Source of the DNA: Fasciolopsis buskii
Lineage: Eukaryota > Platyhelminthes > Trematoda > Plagiorchiida > Fasciolidae
Direction of reading: 5' to 3'
DNA length: 64,000 nt
Assembly (NCBI GenBank): GCA_008360955.1
Contig: LUCM01004803.1
Span: 1 to 64,000 of the forward strand
How positions within the stretch are numbered: the stretch's first letter is position 1; each line of letters begins with the position of its first letter. The notes below the pieces were generated by a model. The model was not told where the DNA came from, searched no databases, and was given only the letters and a program-made list of their open reading frames with translations. A program made the translations under genes and the position numbers. Shown here one piece after another: positions 50,996 to 64,000 of this stretch.

Positions 50996-53105
50996 TTTTT
51001 AACTATGGTATTCACTATCGCGTTTTAACTTGTCCATTTATAACTCCAAACTTATCGAGTGCTAATATCAAATTCTTAACATTATTTTAACCAGTATTCT
51101 CCGGTAGTTTTCAACAGTAAGGTCCTTTCGGTCACGAGATTTAACCTGAGCCTCATATACTTTCGTGTGAAAAATAACAGCTACCTGTAATATATTATGG
51201 GTCGAGACTTCCAGCCACCTCGAGCTCTTACCCACAGCCATTTCAGAGTCACCTGTGGTGATTGTGACACCATTTGGTCCGTGTTTATTTGACAGTTCAC
51301 CTAATGCACTGCAAAGTCAAGTAGCATGTTTCATAAAAGACGTTCTGATGAACTGACATGCATGGGTTGCATTGTGTTTCAAATCGGCAAGAACGTTATG
51401 TTATTGCTACTCCTTAATTGGTTAGTTAATCCTTGTTTAATTATGAAATCAATCCCGTGTTCCCTTTTCAACGTTAATCTGAAATTCCTCCATGAGAATT
51501 ATCCTATGATAGGATCAGGTAGACATTTTGGTGCGACAGCACATATGACCACAGGTAACATTCAACAAATCTGACTTCTTTGGTTGTATTAGACTCTTAT
51601 GTACATTTACTAGCGGCACCGCTCCAGCCTAGAGGAAGCTTGTCTTTTATCCATTTTGTAGCCAAGCTAGGCTTATCAACGGTTAAGACGTCCTTATTCC
51701 AGCGATTCAATGAAAATATCCGCCGCAGCAAACAGCGACCATGAACCAGCTTTAGGCTATCTTCAGTTATGATAAACTCTGTACAGAGATAAAGCAAACT
51801 GGGACTGACCGGGTCTACTTCTAATGCAGTTCTGCTTTATGTCCAAGCACCTTAAAACTTTCCTGTGTTGTTAGGCAGCGTAGACTCCAGGATTTCGATG
51901 TACTGTCGTTCGAAATAGAGTGACAGGCGCCTACCATTCACCTACAAGCTTAGAGATCGTTGTCAGTTGGTGCTAAAACTCGGAATTCTGATACTATTAA
52001 TTGCATCCATGGTTTTATTCCAGACTGCCAATTACAAATTGCGACGAACGGGTGTTTCATCAATTTTGACAATTTTTGGCCGGGCGATCCGAGAGATTCA
52101 ATGTATGGTTTATTCTGCATAGGTTTTTCCGAGTTTGATTGATCCATCTTTAGTGCTTTTATTGCGTGGTCAGTTTTTCATGGATCATGTAAATGATTAA
52201 GTGCAGCCATATCCGCGAGTGGCCCAGATGACATTTGTTTTTCTAACGGGTTTCTTATGTAATGAGTTCGAGCGCTGTTTTGCAAACCTTACCGAGGGAA
52301 TTCGATCCGCTATTCCAATGGATTTTCTTCGGTTCTGTGCGTTTAGTTAAAGTCTGCTCCATGCACAGCACATTATTCTATCAAATGCCAATAGGCATTT
52401 TAAATGGAAAAAAACGTAATTTCTATGCAAGTTTTGGTATGGCAGATAATGCAGTGCAGTTGATCATCTACTGCAGTATGCGATCAGGAATTAATCAGAA
52501 AGAATGGTTAGATTCCGACTACGTGCATTTCATTAAAAAACTGAAATCATGTATGACTCATCTGTTCAATTGTAACAACAACATACGTTTAGACACTACC
52601 CCAAATGGCAACAGTGTAACGTGCGAGGTACAGTCAACGCACAAAATTTTCTAGTCAAAACCAAAGAAGTCTCAGTTTTAGGATGTTTGTTCACTCGCTT
52701 TCGCTATTTCGTGTTTGGGGAAAAATATTAGCCCCAAAATAAATGCCGTCTAATTTTCGTCTTCTCTCTAAGTGCTTGGCCGCCAACATGGACTGCAGTT
52801 CAGGTTTATTAATCACTGTCAACACTCAGCGAGAGTCGCCTAAATGTTTTACGAGTAGGCTAAAATTAAATTATCGACTGGAACGTCAGTCGTACAAATA
52901 CTTCCATAGTTCCTATCGGTTTTCGCTCTGATTTTACCCGTACCTGCGGACATTGCATATATATACATATCGAATTTGTGGCTTCAGGAGTCTGCATGGA
53001 AGCTCTTCGTCGAAGAGTCCACAGAAGAATCACAACTGTGATTCGTTGATAATTCTTTGTCAGTTGGGCTAAGTCAGCCTTAGGAACGAGGGTAGAATGC
53101 CCCAG

Positions 53106-53146
53106 AATATATACATATATATATAAACATATATATATATATATAA
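53106..53146. repeat. Imperfect (AT)n microsatellite
   Basis: TA/AT dinucleotides interrupted by two ATAAAC-type units. Confidence 0.85.
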
Positions 53147-56100
53147 ACAGGTCTCAACGAAACTCCTGCAACATATGCTATAAGAACAATTCCCGCTCTA
53201 GTATGCAGCACCATATGAAAGGGCCGTGGCTGAGACTGCGTTCGTTTCATTCATCAGGAAGTGACGTAGTCTTTCGAGAACAAGTCATAGGCTGCGTTTC
53301 TTAGCAAGCAGTTATGCCAGAAATTCGGTTTTTATCCCAATTTAACCACTCTATGTTTATCTCAATCGCTTGGTACAAAGTCCTCTGGGGACAACAAGCT
53401 GAAATCTACACCAACCATCTCTGCTGCAAATACGGCGTGAGGAGCAATGACAATCGATGTTTTTACTGTCTTCCTGGTCATATAGATGGGTCGTGTAAAT
53501 GAAGTATGGAATTATTGCTACCCCAAGAGCCATTGGGTTTTGTCTTTATCATAAATGTCCGATTTCTCTGTAGCTTATTGAACTTTGATACCAGCTAAAC
53601 CTACACTTCGTCGACTGCATCAAAATTGGGGCTGTTGAATGATTATACATGAATATATCATAATTTTTATCAAGTTCGAAGAAACCCACTCCATTCAAAA
53701 TAACGTTCAATCAATTCTGGTGGTGCGGCCCAAAGCGCTTTACCGAGAAAGTAACTTTTTGTTGGCCGTTTTGTTAGAAATAAGGAAGTGTCCCCGATAT
53801 CGCATAAACAATCTTCCCTTATCCATATTTTGTACTATTTTGATCCGCTGAAAGGGCTTCTCATATTCCTTTTTCACCACAGCGAGCAACTTGGAACGAT
53901 GTATGAAACCGAAACAGTGTTTTCGCAAACACCACCTGCTAGAAATGCCCGTTTTTTAATTGTTTTTCGGGTCACCACATCCCATGCACCCACCACAAAA
54001 TTAACGAGTCGCTGAATGACGCAACCAGATTTTTCCACTACTGCGCACCGTAACTATAATCCTCACTTCCAGATGCAATGAATCCGCACCCAATGTCTAC
54101 TGACACCTAGAGCATTTGAATATTCTTGGTTCCTTTTAAGGGTATATGAAATACCGATCATAGTCTAACACGGGATTAGGGGAATAAGTTCTGCCGTGAA
54201 ATTACAATACGAATATAGATAAATGTGTTCACTTTTGAACGTGATTCATCTTCCATATACAACAAGTCCTGGACGTTTTTTATTTTCTAAGCTGTAAGTG
54301 GTCACGTTGTTCGGGTTGAATCTTCGGTTATGCTTAAATACATAAATCTAAATTGAGCAAGTTTTTAATCGGTTCATAATCCCTAAATTGTCGAACCCAA
54401 TTATTTTTATTTTTTGTTCAGTTCTTCATTGTTGTGATAATGAAGTAGGGAGTTAAAGTATGGCACTTGAATGAATTTGAGATGAATCAACTTTGATTTA
54501 AATCGAGATCCCCTTCAAAATGGTATATCTGCATTACGTAACAAACACTGAGTATCTGAATCTAGATAAGGTAAATTTTCTCAGTTAATAACTGACCGAA
54601 ATGTTAGTACATACTGGCGTAGCGATGAGGAGAACATTTGTTAAATTAAGTGTTTCTTTCGGACAGGCCGACTGATTAGGATTCATCATAAGACCCTTCT
54701 AAACGAGTTGACGATTTTCTGATGATCCACCGCGGTTTCATTCTTCATGTTCAAATTAGCCTCATCTGACAACGGAAATCATTCACGTTTAAATGGCTTC
54801 ATTAGAATCCCCAAACAAATACAGTATGAGTAACTTCTAAATAAATTTACGGTATTTGCTGATGTATCTTAAGCTCAGTGATTCGCCATTGGATGTCAGC
54901 ACCCAGCTTGTCATTGAAGATTACGAAAGGATCGCCAAGTCGTTTCATCCTTCTTTGAAACTATCTGTATCGCACATCCATCTCGCCAAAACCGGGATGT
55001 AAACACGGGATGAAAGGCGGTGATTTGAAAAGCAGCCCTTAAGTTAGCCGCATTTTGGCGAGACGCCCGCGACTTTTCACAAGAACTGCAATGTAGTACG
55101 TCTTGCCAAAGATCGTTTTCTGATTTCATTCAGTTTGATTCAGTTGAAACCATACTCCGTGCTCTTTACCGAGCTGAGAAATGAGATTGCAGTTGTCCAC
55201 TCGCAGTAAAAAACCACTTCCGTCGTTGATCTCGATGTAGGCGAAACTGGTGGTAGGCAAAAAGGTGAAAATAATCCAGCTCTAACTCAACTAAAGTTTC
55301 AAATTTGACACCATGATAACAGATGAGTAATTCCAGCCTAAATCGGTTGGGCGCATTACTCAGCATAGTCGATAAAAAGGTCCTGTAAACCAGGATGTTT
55401 TAGTTTTGCCTTTTAAGTCCCACCTGATTGTTTTAAACATACTTTGGAAAAATTTCGTATTATATATTACGGCTGATATTTGCTGAATATTGGGTGAGTT
55501 TGTGGAATTTACCAGCGCCTACTTTTCATTAATCTGACCTCCTTCTTACATTGCTCTCGGTAACAGAGTCAGAGCAGAGGGCTGCACCGAAAGATAGACG
55601 TGCGATATAATGTTTTTTCTATTGAGAATCATATAATGTTAATAACACTAACCCACCATCCTTCATACAAATCAGTGTACACACACGCTCAGTCAACTTT
55701 GCATTCGTTGGTGTCTGGACGTTCTCTCAGCTACTTGATTACAAAACTTACCTTGGGCTATCCTACCCACGACAGTCGAAACGTTGCGAAAATAAATCTA
55801 TCAGGAAATTTGAGTTGCTAACACTATGTTGATCGCAACAAAGGAAGTCCTCTCAAAGAAAAATGCTATGGTGAGGGGTTCGACTTTGAACAGACAATGA
55901 AGTGCAATGATTTACTGTTCGTGCATAAAAATCCTGGATCCACAAAATCCAGGGTGAGTTACCGAATTCTTACCAAAAAATCACAATGAAGTTATTCGTT
56001 TCTTCTATTTCATAACGCAGTTACTCATTAGTAACACAGTGTGTTGACATTTCATCACATCATGCAATATGGTGGCGAAAAGATGTGGTAGTGTGAGATC

Positions 56101-56159
56101 CATGTACGCAAATCGTTGCGAATTTATAAGCTATCTCAGTGTAGAAATCGTGCTAATCA

Positions 56160-56183
56160 ATATATACGTATATATATATATAT
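56160..56183. repeat. (TA)n microsatellite with one CG interruption
   Basis: Short AT-alternating tract, TATATACGTATATATATATATATG-like, with one ACGT in the left part. Confidence 0.8.
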
Positions 56184-56939
56184 GCATGTATTCTTATGCG
56201 TATTGTTGAATAGGTCAGCTGCACATTACATCGACGATTTCTTTAGGATGGGTTGAGCGTTAATGGCGAACGGCGATTAATTGAGCTCATCATTACATCC
56301 GAAACTCGTAGATATTCGAGATCATCCCCTGCTACACAATTCTAAAGATACACTTATGCAGGATGTGACGGAAAACGAGCTTGTTCGCCACTGATTATCT
56401 TCACGTTAAGCTTACCTTTGGACGCTCACCTCATCGAAGCAACTAATAGAAAACGATTGTTTAGTAGTGAAACCCTCTGTGGAACTTGTTTCACCCATAC
56501 ACAGTCAACAGTGAATCTTTATGTCTAGCGGAACACTTTAAGACACAAGTTATGCAGCCCCCACTGTCACATTATCTGATACATATTCCGGCCCACTTAC
56601 TGTGACTTGTTTCAACAGATCCACCTTCCGAGGCAGACGTCAGAAAAGGAACCCAAGCTTAATAACATCATAAATTGGTCTTATTTAGAAGTGAAAGAAT
56701 AGAACTAGTAAATGGACTATATAATTTGTTCGCGCCAATACCCTGGAGTTAACCTTTCCTGAGGTTAACCGACTGGTGTTCTTGTGTTTAAAAATGGTTC
56801 GTGCAGTGCCTGCGCTAACCATGGAAGCATCACTCAACTTCCGATAGCCACGAAGTTGTTGGTGTAACATCCTTCTCATGTAGAGCAACGTATTTGAAGA
56901 ACAAATTTTTGGACCGGTGATGGTCGAGGCTCTCAACTT

Positions 56940-57755
56940 GTTGTTGTTAGATCATCACTGTGTTCTCCGTTGCGCAGCCTTTGACTCTGTCGAAAGGTCT
57001 GCACTATGGCATCTTTTGTGAAGGAATGCGGTATACGAGACGCATTTTTGGTTCTGAAAGACTTGTGCTGTCATAACCTAGGTGGCTTATGATCAGTGGC
57101 CATCTCGCACCACCCTTTGTTGCAGCCCGTGGAGTATGGATAGGCTGTCCTATATCTCCTCTACATCCCCACCCGTAGACTGCGGTCGACAAAACGCTAT
57201 CTGATTTACTGAACGATAGAGTTAAATTTCACCCCGGGGACAGTGTTCGACTAACAGCACGACAGTGATATCATCTTGTTGAGTGACAATGCACAGTCGC
57301 CTCAAAGCAAGTTGGACGGCATGGAGATTGGGTATCTGTATACAGAAGGTGGTTTACACCTTCAAAGTGCACAGTACTTCTTTAAGGCTGTCTGGATTCT
57401 GTGCAAGTAATCAATCTTTGTGGCTGATATTTAGAGGTAATGAACAGTATTAAGGCCTTGAGAGTTTAATTACAATTAGTTGGAGTGACGAGGAGGAGAT
57501 CACATCCCAATAAGCGAAAAACAAAACAGCCTTCTGGAACCTGTGCCCAGCTTTCTCGTAAGGAAATAATTAACTATGAAACAGTCCTTAGTTTGCAGGA
57601 CAAAGGTAGAAGTAACAGTGTTATGGTCAGTCTCTGAATTGATATAGAGGTATGTAGAAGTTAGTTTTTCATTTGATGCCTCCAGCTTGCTGGACGAATG
57701 TTGGCTGGCTACTCTGAGAGACATGGCTCAGAAACAGTGATGCATCTTAATAAAA
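56940..57755 (+). mobile_element. Decayed RTE-like non-LTR retrotransposon (RT and 3' end)
   Basis: Reverse-transcriptase fragments appear in order on the plus strand. AAFDSVERSALWHLL begins at 56974, then a stop. SGHLAPPFVAARGV (about 57090) is followed by IGCPISP (about 57141-57161), the usual G-x-R-Q-G-C-P-x-S-P region with RQ lost. FTPSKCTVLL lies at 57353-57382, and TLRDMAQ near 57714, resembling the last residues of trematode RTE proteins. An AATAAAATAAA sequence follows at about 57750. The catalytic region between 57161 and 57353 is badly decayed, and the distance from FTPSKC to the end is too short, so part is deleted. Exact clade and 5' end cannot be fixed by eye. Confidence 0.75.
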
Positions 57756-57917
57756 TAAACACCAAAACAACAAAATGCCACATAGTTTGCCGTGCAATAA
57801 CAATACAACCACTTCTTTGATTGCCGTTCGTTGTTTTCCTCTCTTAAGCACGTTTCAATACATTTTTGCTAAAGTGCTGTCACGTGGTCTTTGTCGAGCT
57901 TGTGTGAAATACCCATT

Positions 57918-57919
<2 letters not shown>

Positions 57920-57951
<32 letters not shown>
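57920..57951. repeat. (AT)n microsatellite
   Basis: About 16 uninterrupted AT dinucleotides, roughly 170 bp after the RTE-like remnant. Confidence 0.95.
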
Positions 57952-57954
<3 letters not shown>

Positions 57955-60900
57955 AGGTTAGAAGGCATACACTGAGTTATAACGTTTATTGCAACGTTTC
58001 GATCCAAACTAGGACTCGTTTTCAGACGTTTGAAACTCGGAGCAGTTAAATAATATCCAAGTCCATCTGGATGATGGTGCACGAAGCATCGGTAATAATC
58101 GGCGACAGGATTAGGAAAATGGACTTTAATATGAATACAAATGACTTTGCAGTCACCATAAGATGTGATTGATATCCTCCATGGAAAGATGCTCTCACCG
58201 TGGTTTAATCTTTCAATGTGATGAATATGGTGGCCTCATTTAGCTTAAAACGCTGAGAAAGTTTAAACATAAAACTTCAAATTGACCCAATGATTTGATC
58301 TTAATTCTTTATCTTCTGCACTGTGATACCAAAAGTTCTTACCGTTTCTTTTCTATTGCTTCACTGTCAAGAAAACTTTGCAGGTGACTAACGCAACACG
58401 TTTAAATGACCTTGGCGCAAGGTCATCTTTAAATCAGGTGAAGAACATTCATAAACGGAGATTTTCCTGTTTGTTATCGACCATTAGGTTTGGACTTAGA
58501 ATAACGCAAAATAAATTGAGCCTGTAAGTACCTGAGTAACTGTGGGTGGAAAACTGGGAAAAATAAGTGGTTTTTTGGACAAACGATTTTGTTATCACCT
58601 TAAACTTAAACTAGGATAAGCCTTAAAACCCGACCAAAAATGTTTGTGAAATTCTCTTGCTCTGGCAAGGATTCATTTTTCATTTTCCAACACGTCTACC
58701 TAGACAATCAAGGTCACCCAAGTTAAACTAGCCTTTCTGTAGTCCATAAACTGACATAATAAAAGAAACCTGCAAATAAATTCACCGGATTTGCTTATGC
58801 TCCTTTTTCTCCTAGCAATTACCAGATCCTTAAGTATATTAACCGTAGAAAGTTTTAAATGCGTCACCATCGACGGCACTTCTATGTATGCTAAGCAATG
58901 CAACCACAATCTAATTCATAAAATTCCAACTCCATTCCATTGGGCCTTTGATTTCCGTCTTCAGAAAGCTTTAATAAACGAAAAATATTTAGAACAGAAA
59001 TATCACAGTGGGTTTGGAAGTCTGGCTGTAAGAAATACTGATCTTACTAATGCTGAATTTTATCTGAAGAACTCATAAATTGTTACTTAAATGAGTACGG
59101 GCCGGTATCCATTTATTTGCGAAATCCATGCTGACTATAATTACCTTCCTCTAACGCAAAAAAGGAGAAATTTGTTGCAGCTTCATAACAGTCAAACGAA
59201 CCCAAAGGCAAACACCATTTTTTGATATCTGTGGGACCCTAAACAACGGAAATTTTCTAAGCGTACGCAAGCAACTGAAATGGAACCGGAAGGCCCAAGG
59301 TTCGTCGACTCCCTTGTCTGATTCTCGCTCTCTTAAACCAATTATAAACCGCAGAATTATTCGACGGAATTTCTGAAACCCAAAACGAAAATGACCGATA
59401 CTCAAATGCCTGTTTTAGGATTAAATGCACACTTGGCTGCAATAAGTTTCTTGAAAGATGAATACCGGTCTGTGAAGCAACTAAAAGGAAAAATATCAAT
59501 AATACGAATCAATAATTAATTCGACACACCCGCTACCTGTCTGCCCAAATGGTATGATTCAGCCACATCGAACCTGTGCGTCACTACACAGGGACAAATA
59601 TGAACGCCTAGCTACGGCGAAATGCATTTACTTAAACAGGTAGGCAAAATAATAGCTGAGATTAATATGTAGTACTTGTCGGTAACAAGAACTTCATTCA
59701 TGACCCTCAGCTTTTTACAGTCAAACGGGCATAAGCCATTCTATGACAATTTTTTGATGCGCAAGACAGAGTAGGTCAATGAAGTCTCGCAACATCCATT
59801 GACTCAGTGTCTGTGTAAATTTTCGAACCCAAGTGTGTTTCTTGCTCACCTAATGACTGAATTCTATACTGTAATTGGCCAGCAGTATACAACGGAATAT
59901 AAGCAGACGGTCATTGGTGTGGTGCGGTTGGAGAATATAAACAAATCCAGTGGAACCGCGATGGACGCTGAACGACGAACGACTTGTTTCAGAGCTAAAG
60001 TTGAAAAATATATGACAATGGCAAATGCTGGTTGTTGTAATAATTTATGGGTCACTAGTAGAAAGAAAATTCCGGTTTCCTTTGCATTTAGCCAACAAAA
60101 ATTGTCTGATCTAAAAAATCATCTAATTGGTACAGTGGCATGACGGTACGAAGTTAGCAACTGGTGTGATTGCAATTAAAAACAAATGGTTTTCGTTGAA
60201 AAAGCAGTAGTTTATACAGCGCGAGTAAAATGGCGAACACAAAGGTTCATATTCCGTTTATCTGTTTGAATCTCCTACATTACTCAGCCTCTCAACCAAC
60301 GGATCCAACAATACTGACACGTCGGATTTATCGATCCAGTAATCAATTAGGCGTCATAGGGATCGCTAAGCCGTCTCCAAGTGAGTTTGGAATTAGGTCA
60401 GAATATTTCCAATGCGTAACAAAAGTATTCAGAGTTGGATAAGAAAGTTCGTTTCCAACACGCACACATTGCTCCTGAATTGTAGGACAAGGCACCGAGA
60501 ATCAGTGCAACTAATTCTGCCCGTGCGCAAATTTATTCGTGTGTTATGGATCATATGGCAGTCTGGTGTAGAAGAGGCCAGCTGGATATAGGGCCGAAAT
60601 AATTTGGGAAGTGGGGTAGATGCAAAGATATTCAATGCAATTTGACTAAAAGAACTAATTTTTCGAACACACTGGTATTAGAACAAGTAGAATGGAGTGA
60701 TATGAATCTCAAATTACAAGATATCATGATCGAGGATGTTTAGAACTGAATTAACATAGAAAAACTAATTTTTGGTAAAAAATGTAATAAACTTTGAGAA
60801 AGACATTGCACAACGCATTAATTTTCTTTGTAATCAACTTTCTGCAGGAACTGCTTTAGGTAATTATCACGAGTTTTTCATTCGTTAGAACGCGCTTGAA

Positions 60901-63900
60901 TTTAATTCCCCGGCAAGCTTTTCTGGACCTAATTTTAAGGATATTGTCGGATATGATAAAATCTGCGATGATGCTGCGGGCAAAACGAATCCAAATTGTT
61001 GAATGTATCCCGCCAAATCAAGTCTATTTGTGCATTGACGTAGCAAGCACTCATCAACGATACCAATCGAACGCCCAAAATGAAAGCTGTGCAAAAACAT
61101 AAATCTAGAACTCAAATCAGCGCGTGCACTATTTTACGAGGTAAACCTGTCATCCACCTCAAATGCCAAGTTACTGCCTACTTCTACGTCGTACCTTATC
61201 CATATATACTCACACCAATGCTTTGGTGATTAAATATTTCTTCTCATTTCTCGTCCACATGGCCTAATATTTGTGGATTGGTATTCCAAATAAAACACCC
61301 TAAAATGATAATCTTATGTACTGCAAAACAGTGAACAAGGGTTATTAAGACTTCAAATCCCACAAACGATTTTAGTTTCGGTATTATTCACTACATGGTA
61401 ACACAAATTGAACAGTTCTGTTGCTAGCTCCATGTCAAGAAAAAATACCTCATTTTGTCTAAGGGCCATCCGGGGCCCAAAGTCCACTTTGATACATTTC
61501 GGAATTCCGCTTATCGGAAAATCACTCAAGATAATTCGCAACTGTAGTCAAAGAGGAATTTCATAGTTAATGGAGAGATTTCTATGAAGGGTTTTGTTAA
61601 GGTATAGTTTTCATTGTAGTGCTGACTGAGTGAACGAATTTTATTGATTGCGTGAATTCGCTACCTTGATTTTGGTCTATAACGACTCAGTAATCTTTTG
61701 CTTGCAACTTCGTGTTATTTCCTCATCACAATAAGCCTTCGCTTTCCATATTCTGACGAGTTTACCTTAGTGGCAAAGGTTGTGCTAATTCAGTGACACC
61801 GAATAGAACTTATCCTCTACTAAGATTGGTTGTAATATTTCCTTTAGAGATCCTATGCTGCGTAAGGGAATAAAATAGGGACGGCTGGCTGTTGATGCAA
61901 AATTACCTTTTGAGTTTCGAACATGTATGCATTTAATTGTATGTGATCTATCCTTATCGCGTTGATACAATCATCGAAATTTTAAACCCAATACCTTGAA
62001 TCCACATTTTACACAAGAAAGTTGAATATCTTCTTTGCTTTTTCTAATAAGCCGGTGTGCGAAGAAAAGTTAAGCGCGTGATCAACTTGGGTTGAGTTAG
62101 ACAGAAATTTGTTGGTTTTGTTGTGAGATAATTAGGCTGAAAAGAGAGATATAAAAGTGGGAATCGGTAAGGACCATTGGGTATGCAGAATGTATCGAAA
62201 CGGGCTATTGGGCAAATTGGAGAGTGAGTGAGTTTGTTCCCGTTTCGGTCGTCATCCTTTTACCATCTCTCATTCCTGCCCCTCAAACGGCCAGGGAGGC
62301 GCTCGGGGATATTGAGGCAGATACACTTCAGACAATTATAAACGCCACGCGACCCACACAGGATACAATCAAGAAGAAAAAGACTAACAGTTTGACGACA
62401 CAAACCTAATTTGTTCCGATCACTGGCGTCCTGATTTGTGTGGTCGTTTTCAGACTGCTTACGAGGCGACTTAACCAAACCAAAATCAGCTAGACGTATA
62501 CACAAACGAGCATACGTAAGGGTGTGCTTTTACCATAACACTGATTGCTTCTTGCATACGTTTTCTACGAAAATCATTTGTATTTATTCTCTCCAGTCTT
62601 CTTTTGCTGTCAAAAATTTGGTCACGGACTTTGATCCACAAATATGACTATGTGACAGACACATTCTTCTGATTATAAATACATGCGGAATAATTGGAAA
62701 ACAACTCAGTTCCAAATGGGTAGCGTTTGCAATGATTCTAACAGAAATGACTGACGTAGCTTGTAAATGAATTTGTGAGGTGACAGGAAAACAGAGTGAG
62801 AGGGGCACGCAAAATGGTGGTTCATTTCCGAGTTTGAGGTGAATGAACGAACCGTTTCAGACGCGCTAAACTGTACTTTGGAACTCAATAGATAAAATGG
62901 AAAAAAAGGTAAACTTTTGTGCAATGCATGTTTGCAACAAAGGTTTTAATCTCACATGAGTGAAATGCTAGGACGATTCTCTTCGCATGTTACGCTTTCG
63001 AAACTTGACGGGATCATATCATGTTCCACATTAGTTGCAAAAGGTTGATGGAACAATCAAAAGGTAGGTTAATCTGAAATAACCTCTAAAATTCCTATTG
63101 TGCTCTGAGTAGTATGAAACATAATAATAATAAAAACAGCAACGACAGCAACATTCTTGCGTCTAGCAAATTATCATAGAAATTCAAGGGAATATATAAA
63201 GAAAGAGGCCAAGGTCAACTTCAAGATGTCATAATGCAAACTCTTAGATTTGAGCAATTGCCGAACCTGCGACAGTTGCATTGGGGAAGTCATGAAGCCG
63301 GAGCTTTGCCAATGGCTGCATTTCGATGGAAGCCATGAGACAGAAAGTCCGAAACACATCGGGATTTGCGCTGAAGAAGGAATCCGAATATTACCTTAGA
63401 AATATCTTGTCTTCTGCGAGATAACACGGCAGTGGGCTAGATCTAAATTAGGGGCGAGGAGTAATTTTCTCTATAAAATGTTCATTATGATTAGGAACAA
63501 AGTTAATTGCAGTCTACCGTTGGAACGAGCGAACTAAAATTATGAAGCATTTTCGTGCTTAATCCATTCATGAATCAAGGTAATTGGTTCGAAACCAAAA
63601 TCTAACTTTCCCCAGATAAATCGTTAGACAAATTCGGAATGCAATAATTACCGACGAGGGTAAACAGTCATGACATTCTTCAGGTACTTCAAAAACTTCA
63701 CTAGACGAAACGGTTTGCAAGTTCACCGATGATACCAAGTTTTAGTCTGCTGTGTGTTTATCTGTTTATTTTGTTTACATGCTGACGAAAATGTAAACAT
63801 CCTATCATTAAGGACGATTGAGGAGCGACCATACAGCCAGGGGGAAGCCACCCAATAGCAGGCAAACTGGGTATTCGAATTTAGCTCCCATTTTGAGTTA

Positions 63901-64000
63901 GCTAAATGCTAATGCAGTCACTTGTCCAAACCAGCGGAAAATAAACTGAGGAACAGTTACCGCAGATCAGAACGAAATAAAGTAAACTTGTATATTTCAG
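57952..64000. other. Right-hand intergenic stretch, no gene recognised
   Basis: No gene, RNA or transposon was recognised in these 6 kb apart from the palindrome at 58406-58426 and a short (ATA)n run near 63122. The longest frame, 59799-60143 (+, 114 codons), is unrecognised. Confidence 0.45.
58406..58426. promoter_or_regulatory. Palindrome of TGACCT/AGGTCA half-sites (everted)
   Basis: ATGACCTTG and CAAGGTCAT form perfect 9-bp arms around a GCG loop, with TTTAAA on both sides (58401-58406 and 58428-58433). The arms contain two AGGTCA-type nuclear receptor half-sites arranged as an everted repeat with seven bases between them, and each half-site has the CAAGGTCA extension used by monomeric receptors (family knowledge). 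Binding is not shown by sequence, and such a site could occur by chance in 64 kb. Confidence 0.3.

Larger units (their letters stand above)
50996..56939. other. Intergenic stretch, no gene recognised
   Basis: No gene was recognised. The longest frame, 52262-52654 (+, 130 codons), has no motif I know and no repeat-family resemblance. AT-rich microsatellites occur at about 53106-53146 and 56160-56183. Confidence 0.45.

Noticed and set aside
52262..52654. 130-codon plus-strand frame considered as an exon
   Set aside because: No motif or family resemblance could be recognised and no splice-site support was evident; left as unassigned sequence.
1..64000. CRISPR array, operons, bacterial promoters or terminators
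   Set aside because: The window is eukaryotic: introns, microsatellites and retrotransposon relics. No regularly spaced repeats were found.

Overview
This is a eukaryotic nuclear window from an animal genome. It has one protein-coding gene, split by very long introns, in otherwise non-coding, A+T-leaning DNA with microsatellites and decayed transposons. The remains of a Penelope-like element with a GIY-YIG tail and of an RTE-like retrotransposon, together with a 26-kb intron, fit a flatworm, most likely a digenean trematode. That assignment is inference from remembered family resemblance; no search was run.

The gene is junctophilin, on the minus strand. Three coding exons are supported by sequence and join in frame: exon 1 (30573-30195), exon 2 (3822-2835) and exon 3 (1143-1025). 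Together they encode the first 495 residues: eight MORN repeats, split six plus two by a Gly/Ser-rich joining region, then most of an Ala-rich helical region. The rest of the protein, including the expected C-terminal membrane anchor, lies beyond the left edge. Intron 1 is 26,371 bp, intron 2 is 1,691 bp, and intron 3 runs off the window.

Layout from left to right: a TAGA microsatellite (1-92); exon 3; intron 2; exon 2; then intron 1. Intron 1 holds a CpG-rich patch with a strong hairpin (9229-9950), a 1,331-bp perfect direct duplication whose copies are separated by one N (11816-14478, very probably an assembly error), a long GAT microsatellite, a CA microsatellite and the Penelope-like relic (24274-25795, plus strand, antisense to the gene). 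Exon 1 follows at 30.2-30.6 kb. From 30.6 to 64 kb no gene could be supported. That upstream stretch contains two tRNA-like (SINE-like) segments (31521-31618 and 45473-45549), a 280-bp element with LTR-like ends (50716-50995), an RTE-like reverse transcriptase relic (about 56940-57755), AT microsatellites and a palindrome of nuclear-receptor-type half-sites (58406-58426).

Apart from junctophilin, no intact gene and no new biological system was found. Most open frames are short and unrecognised, or are shadows of exons and repeats.
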